A stretch of 15,995 nt of DNA from an uncultured Agathobacter sp. (GTDB lineage Bacteria; Bacillota; Clostridia; Lachnospirales; Lachnospiraceae), in NCBI GenBank assembly GCA_934359755.1, contig CAKRLV010000047.1, positions 1 through 15,995 on the forward strand, read 5' to 3'. Positions 13,634-15,995 of this stretch are shown in pieces. Made by a program: the position numbers and the translations under genes. A model generated the notes under the pieces. The model was not told the DNA's origin, did no database searches, and saw nothing but the letters and a program-made list of their open reading frames with translations. Position 1 is the first letter of the stretch. Every line of letters begins with the position of its first letter.

Positions 13634-13687
13634 TTGACATAGTACTATATGCTTGGTATACTAAGTTCAGAACAAACGGTTGCGCAT
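13634..13687 (+). promoter_or_regulatory. Strong promoter with downstream operator
   Basis: A perfect TTGACA (13634-13639), a 17-bp spacer with an extended TGG, and TATACT (13657-13662) make the best promoter in the window. TTGCGCAT (13680-13687), one mismatch from the palindrome, lies just after the expected start, in a roadblock position. The leader to the ATG is about 100 bases. Confidence 0.7.
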
Positions 13688-13768
13688 ATATAAGGGTAAA
13701 TGAGTGGAGTATTTTAAATATTACAACCGTGGAGATTAATAAAAAGCTTAAAGATGGAGGATAATGTG

Positions 13769-15628
13769 ATGGACAAATTTGTTGTTAACATCATTCACCG
13801 TCCTGAGATGGTACCTGAGTATTCAGCTACAGTTACAGGACAGGGAAAAGAAGAGGATATCGGGGATAAGGCTCTTATTACAGAGTCACTTGACATTTTC
13901 AAGACTCAGCAGAGACTTGCTCATGAGAATGGACTTAAGTGTACTATTCAGATGACATACGCAGCACTTTTTAATGATGAAGCTGTTGAACTGGCAAAGC
14001 ATGATCATGAAGTATATGGTGATGAGATTGCACTTTCTTTGCTTGGACTTCCTTGTGAAGAGTTCCGTGAGAAATATAAGACTAAAGATTTCTGTATCTG
14101 GATGTTTTCTATAGAAGACAAGAAAGCAATTGTTAATGATGTTTTCGAGAAATTCCATGACAGATTTGGTTTCTATCCTGAGTCAACCGGTTCATATTAT
14201 ATGGATGCAGATTTGACAAACTACATCAAAGAGACATATCCATCAGTTAAATGTGCTGTTGCTACATGCTGGGAGGAAGGTCCAAAAGCATATCATACAT
14301 GCAATAACTCATGGTATACATTATTTGATGGCGGCCCATGGGCACCATGGATACCTTCAAAGCAGAACACACATGCCCCAGCGGCTAATAAAGAAGAGGA
14401 TAGCGGAATTGTTGCAATCCCTCATCTTTCAAGAGACCTTATCGCATGTTACGATGGTAATGGTTCAAACTTCGGAACACATCCACAGAACGTACTTCGT
14501 GGAATGATTTATGATACAAAGACATGGGAGTATCCATATCTTTACAACCTCATCGACCAGTATCGTTCACTTGAGAAATACAACAACGGATATTCATACA
14601 ATATGATGTTCGTTGGACCAGGCTGGATGAACAAGATGGGACGTTGGGAGCAGCCATATGAGCTTCTTCTTAAATCATACAGTGATGGATGCAAGTACTA
14701 TGGAGATCTCAAGAAGGAAGGCAAGCTTGTTGATATGACAATGTCAGAGTTCGCTGACTATTACAGAGAGAAGAAGGGTGTAAACGCTGGAAATTACAAT
14801 GAGCCAGAATGTGCACCTTGGAGAGATATCTTATACGGATCAGACAAGCAGTTATTCTGGTACTGCGATCCATATATGAGAACTTGTGTAAATATGGATC
14901 AGGGTGGTGCTATTGTAGATCTTCGTCCGTATGTAGCTAAGCTTGAGTGGCCGGTTGGTATTGGTACAAAGCATGTACAGGATGCTTCTTATCCATTCCT
15001 TATCCAGGAGAAATATCGTGCAGGATACTTTACACACTATGCAGGAGCTGGTACAGTTCGTTCAGCTAAGCTTTCATACAATGGTGAGGAAGTTGACCTT
15101 TGTCTTTGCCCAACACATTCACACTTCTCAGAAGAAGTAATAGATGGAAAGAAGAACAGAATCCTTACACTTGATCCAGTTGAGATTGAGTTCAATGGTG
15201 TGACAGTTAAGCTTCAGACCAAAGAATACTTCGAGGAGGGAGCTTCTAATATCAAGATTGAGAGAAATATTCTTGAAATCAGCGATCCAACAGCAGAGAT
15301 TTACCTTGATGAGTATATTACTGCATGTTATGGAACTACAGAGTATCCAGAAGACATGACAGGAATCACACTTGCATGCGAAGGTGAAGGTGGAGAGACA
15401 ATCAATTACGAGTATAAGTGCCGTGAAGCTAAACTTGATGGCGCAACAGCAGTAAGCGCAGTTGTTCCAGCAATTCAGACTAAAGTATCACTTACACCAT
15501 CTGACAAGGCGGTTGGATATATTGAAGAGGGATATGCATTCTCTCCAATGTTTAAACTTGGATATAAGAAGAGAATTTCTGATAAGGAGGTATTTGCAAC
15601 ATGGCTCAACTTGGAAAAGGCAAATTAA
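13769..15628 (+). CDS. Predicted carbohydrate-active enzyme, NodB/GH57-like barrel (family not identified)
   Basis: I cannot name the family of this 619-residue protein. Its first ~300 residues read like a beta/alpha-barrel of the glycoside hydrolase/deacetylase type: FVVNIIHRPEM at the first strand, then KHDHEVYGDEIALSLLG, FGFYPESTGSYYMDADL and a tryptophan-rich stretch with PWAPWIPSKQNTHAP. His/Asp/Glu residues in these strand ends could form an active site. The last ~230 residues look beta-rich, as in accessory sugar-binding domains. There is no signal peptide. ATG 13769 is chosen because GGAGG at 13756-13760 lies eight bases ahead of it; an in-frame ATG at 13754 overlaps that site. Codon choice is strongly biased (CTT for Leu, CCA for Pro), consistent with high expression. 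The shared operators suggest it works with the GH42 enzyme. The reaction is unknown. Confidence 0.6.
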   Translation: MDKFVVNIIHRPEMVPEYSATVTGQGKEEDIGDKALITESLDIFKTQQRLAHENGLKCTIQMTYAALFNDEAVELAKHDHEVYGDEIALSLLGLPCEEFREKYKTKDFCIWMFSIEDKKAIVNDVFEKFHDRFGFYPESTGSYYMDADLTNYIKETYPSVKCAVATCWEEGPKAYHTCNNSWYTLFDGGPWAPWIPSKQNTHAPAANKEEDSGIVAIPHLSRDLIACYDGNGSNFGTHPQNVLRGMIYDTKTWEYPYLYNLIDQYRSLEKYNNGYSYNMMFVGPGWMNKMGRWEQPYELLLKSYSDGCKYYGDLKKEGKLVDMTMSEFADYYREKKGVNAGNYNEPECAPWRDILYGSDKQLFWYCDPYMRTCVNMDQGGAIVDLRPYVAKLEWPVGIGTKHVQDASYPFLIQEKYRAGYFTHYAGAGTVRSAKLSYNGEEVDLCLCPTHSHFSEEVIDGKKNRILTLDPVEIEFNGVTVKLQTKEYFEEGASNIKIERNILEISDPTAEIYLDEYITACYGTTEYPEDMTGITLACEGEGGETINYEYKCREAKLDGATAVSAVVPAIQTKVSLTPSDKAVGYIEEGYAFSPMFKLGYKKRISDKEVFATWLNLEKAN

Positions 15629-15819
15629 ATTATAGATGCCCTTCATGTTTTATGAGGGATTTGGATATTGATATGTTCCTTGACAAAGATACTGGAATAT
15701 ACAGCTGTATAAGATGTCAGTTCAGAGGCGATGAGAAGAAGATTCTTGAATGGAACGAGAAAGTACGAGAGCGTTACGGCGCTATGTATAAGAGATACGA
15801 CAAATTTGATTTTGATTAA
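15601..15819 (+). CDS. Small zinc-ribbon protein
   Basis: This 72-residue protein has two Cys pairs, CPSC (13-16) and CIRC (36-39), spaced as in a zinc ribbon, followed by a basic, aromatic helix (KKILEWNEKVRERYGAMYKRY). Such proteins bind zinc and often nucleic acid or a protein partner; no function can be assigned. The ATG lies 28 bases inside the end of the upstream gene in another frame. A perfect AAGGAGG (15584-15590) is placed ten bases before it, so the overlap is real and translation is probably coupled. The Cys spacing and the ribosome binding site support a genuine gene despite its size. Confidence 0.75.
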   Translation: MAQLGKGKLNYRCPSCFMRDLDIDMFLDKDTGIYSCIRCQFRGDEKKILEWNEKVRERYGAMYKRYDKFDFD

Positions 15820-15825
15820 ATTTAA

Positions 15826-15856
15826 TGCAGCAGGCGGTCTGGGATTGCCTGCTGTA
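15826..15856 (+). terminator. Probable terminator after the zinc-ribbon gene
   Basis: CAGCAGGC (15828-15835) pairs with GCCTGCTG (15847-15854), extended by a G-T and a T-A pair, around an 11-base loop. TAATCTTTAATT follows, a weak T tract. It begins seven bases after the stop codon. The remaining bases to the window end show no gene. Confidence 0.6.
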
Positions 15857-15995
15857 ATCTTTAATTAGAAGTATTTTAGAAAGTAGCTTGAATGGACATT
15901 AATTTTGATGGCAATAGGTATGAGGTGACAAACTATAAATAGTCAATAGATTTTGAAAAAAAGTTTATGATTATAAAAAAGGGTAACCTTAATAA

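Noticed and set aside
13754..13768. Upstream ATG for the predicted enzyme
   Set aside because: It overlaps the GGAGG at 13756-13760 that serves the ATG at 13769, and no site precedes it at proper distance.

Overview
The window looks like a chromosomal segment from a low-GC anaerobic Firmicute, most likely a Lachnospiraceae-type Clostridium relative (Roseburia/Butyrivibrio/Agathobacter-like). This rests on the AT-rich composition, strong GGAGG ribosome binding sites, and protein types usual in that family: a SpoIID/peptidoglycan-binding protein, a membrane-free chemoreceptor-like protein and a GH42 beta-galactosidase with a LacI-type repressor. The genus is inference; no rRNA or tRNA gene is present.

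Positions 1-5041 read rightward. They hold the end of a peptidoglycan-binding protein, a RecJ-type exonuclease, a soluble MCP-like coiled-coil protein overlapping an alpha/beta hydrolase, then a PAP2-type membrane phosphatase with its own promoter and a strong bidirectional terminator. Positions 5121-8523 form a divergent sugar-use locus: a GH42 beta-galactosidase (minus strand) and a LacI-family regulator (plus strand). Copies of an 8-bp palindrome, TTGCGCAA, lie at the apparent transcription start of both. The same palindrome clusters about 5 kb away, around the promoter of a 619-aa predicted carbohydrate-active enzyme (13769-15628). The three promoters are therefore probably one regulon, now separated by accessory DNA.

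That accessory DNA (about 8524-13440) contains the most notable system: a compact three-gene operon (8840-10101) with its own terminator. It encodes a putative ADP-ribosyltransferase-fold toxin, a 103-aa putative antitoxin and a SecB-like chaperone. This is the order of a toxin-antitoxin-chaperone (TAC) module and resembles the anti-phage CmdTAC arrangement. It is followed by a secreted L,D-transpeptidase with Fn3-like domains, a short possible gene remnant, a VanZ-like membrane protein and a cupin.

The gene-poor stretch 12632-13768 holds two inverted copies of a roughly 230-bp nested-hairpin element. Their 76-bp cores agree at 70 positions. The flanking stems differ in sequence between copies yet remain self-complementary, and one core stem shows a compensatory base-pair change. 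A third, unrelated foldback lies between them. The window ends with the 619-aa enzyme, whose 3' end overlaps a small four-cysteine zinc-ribbon protein, and a terminator hairpin.
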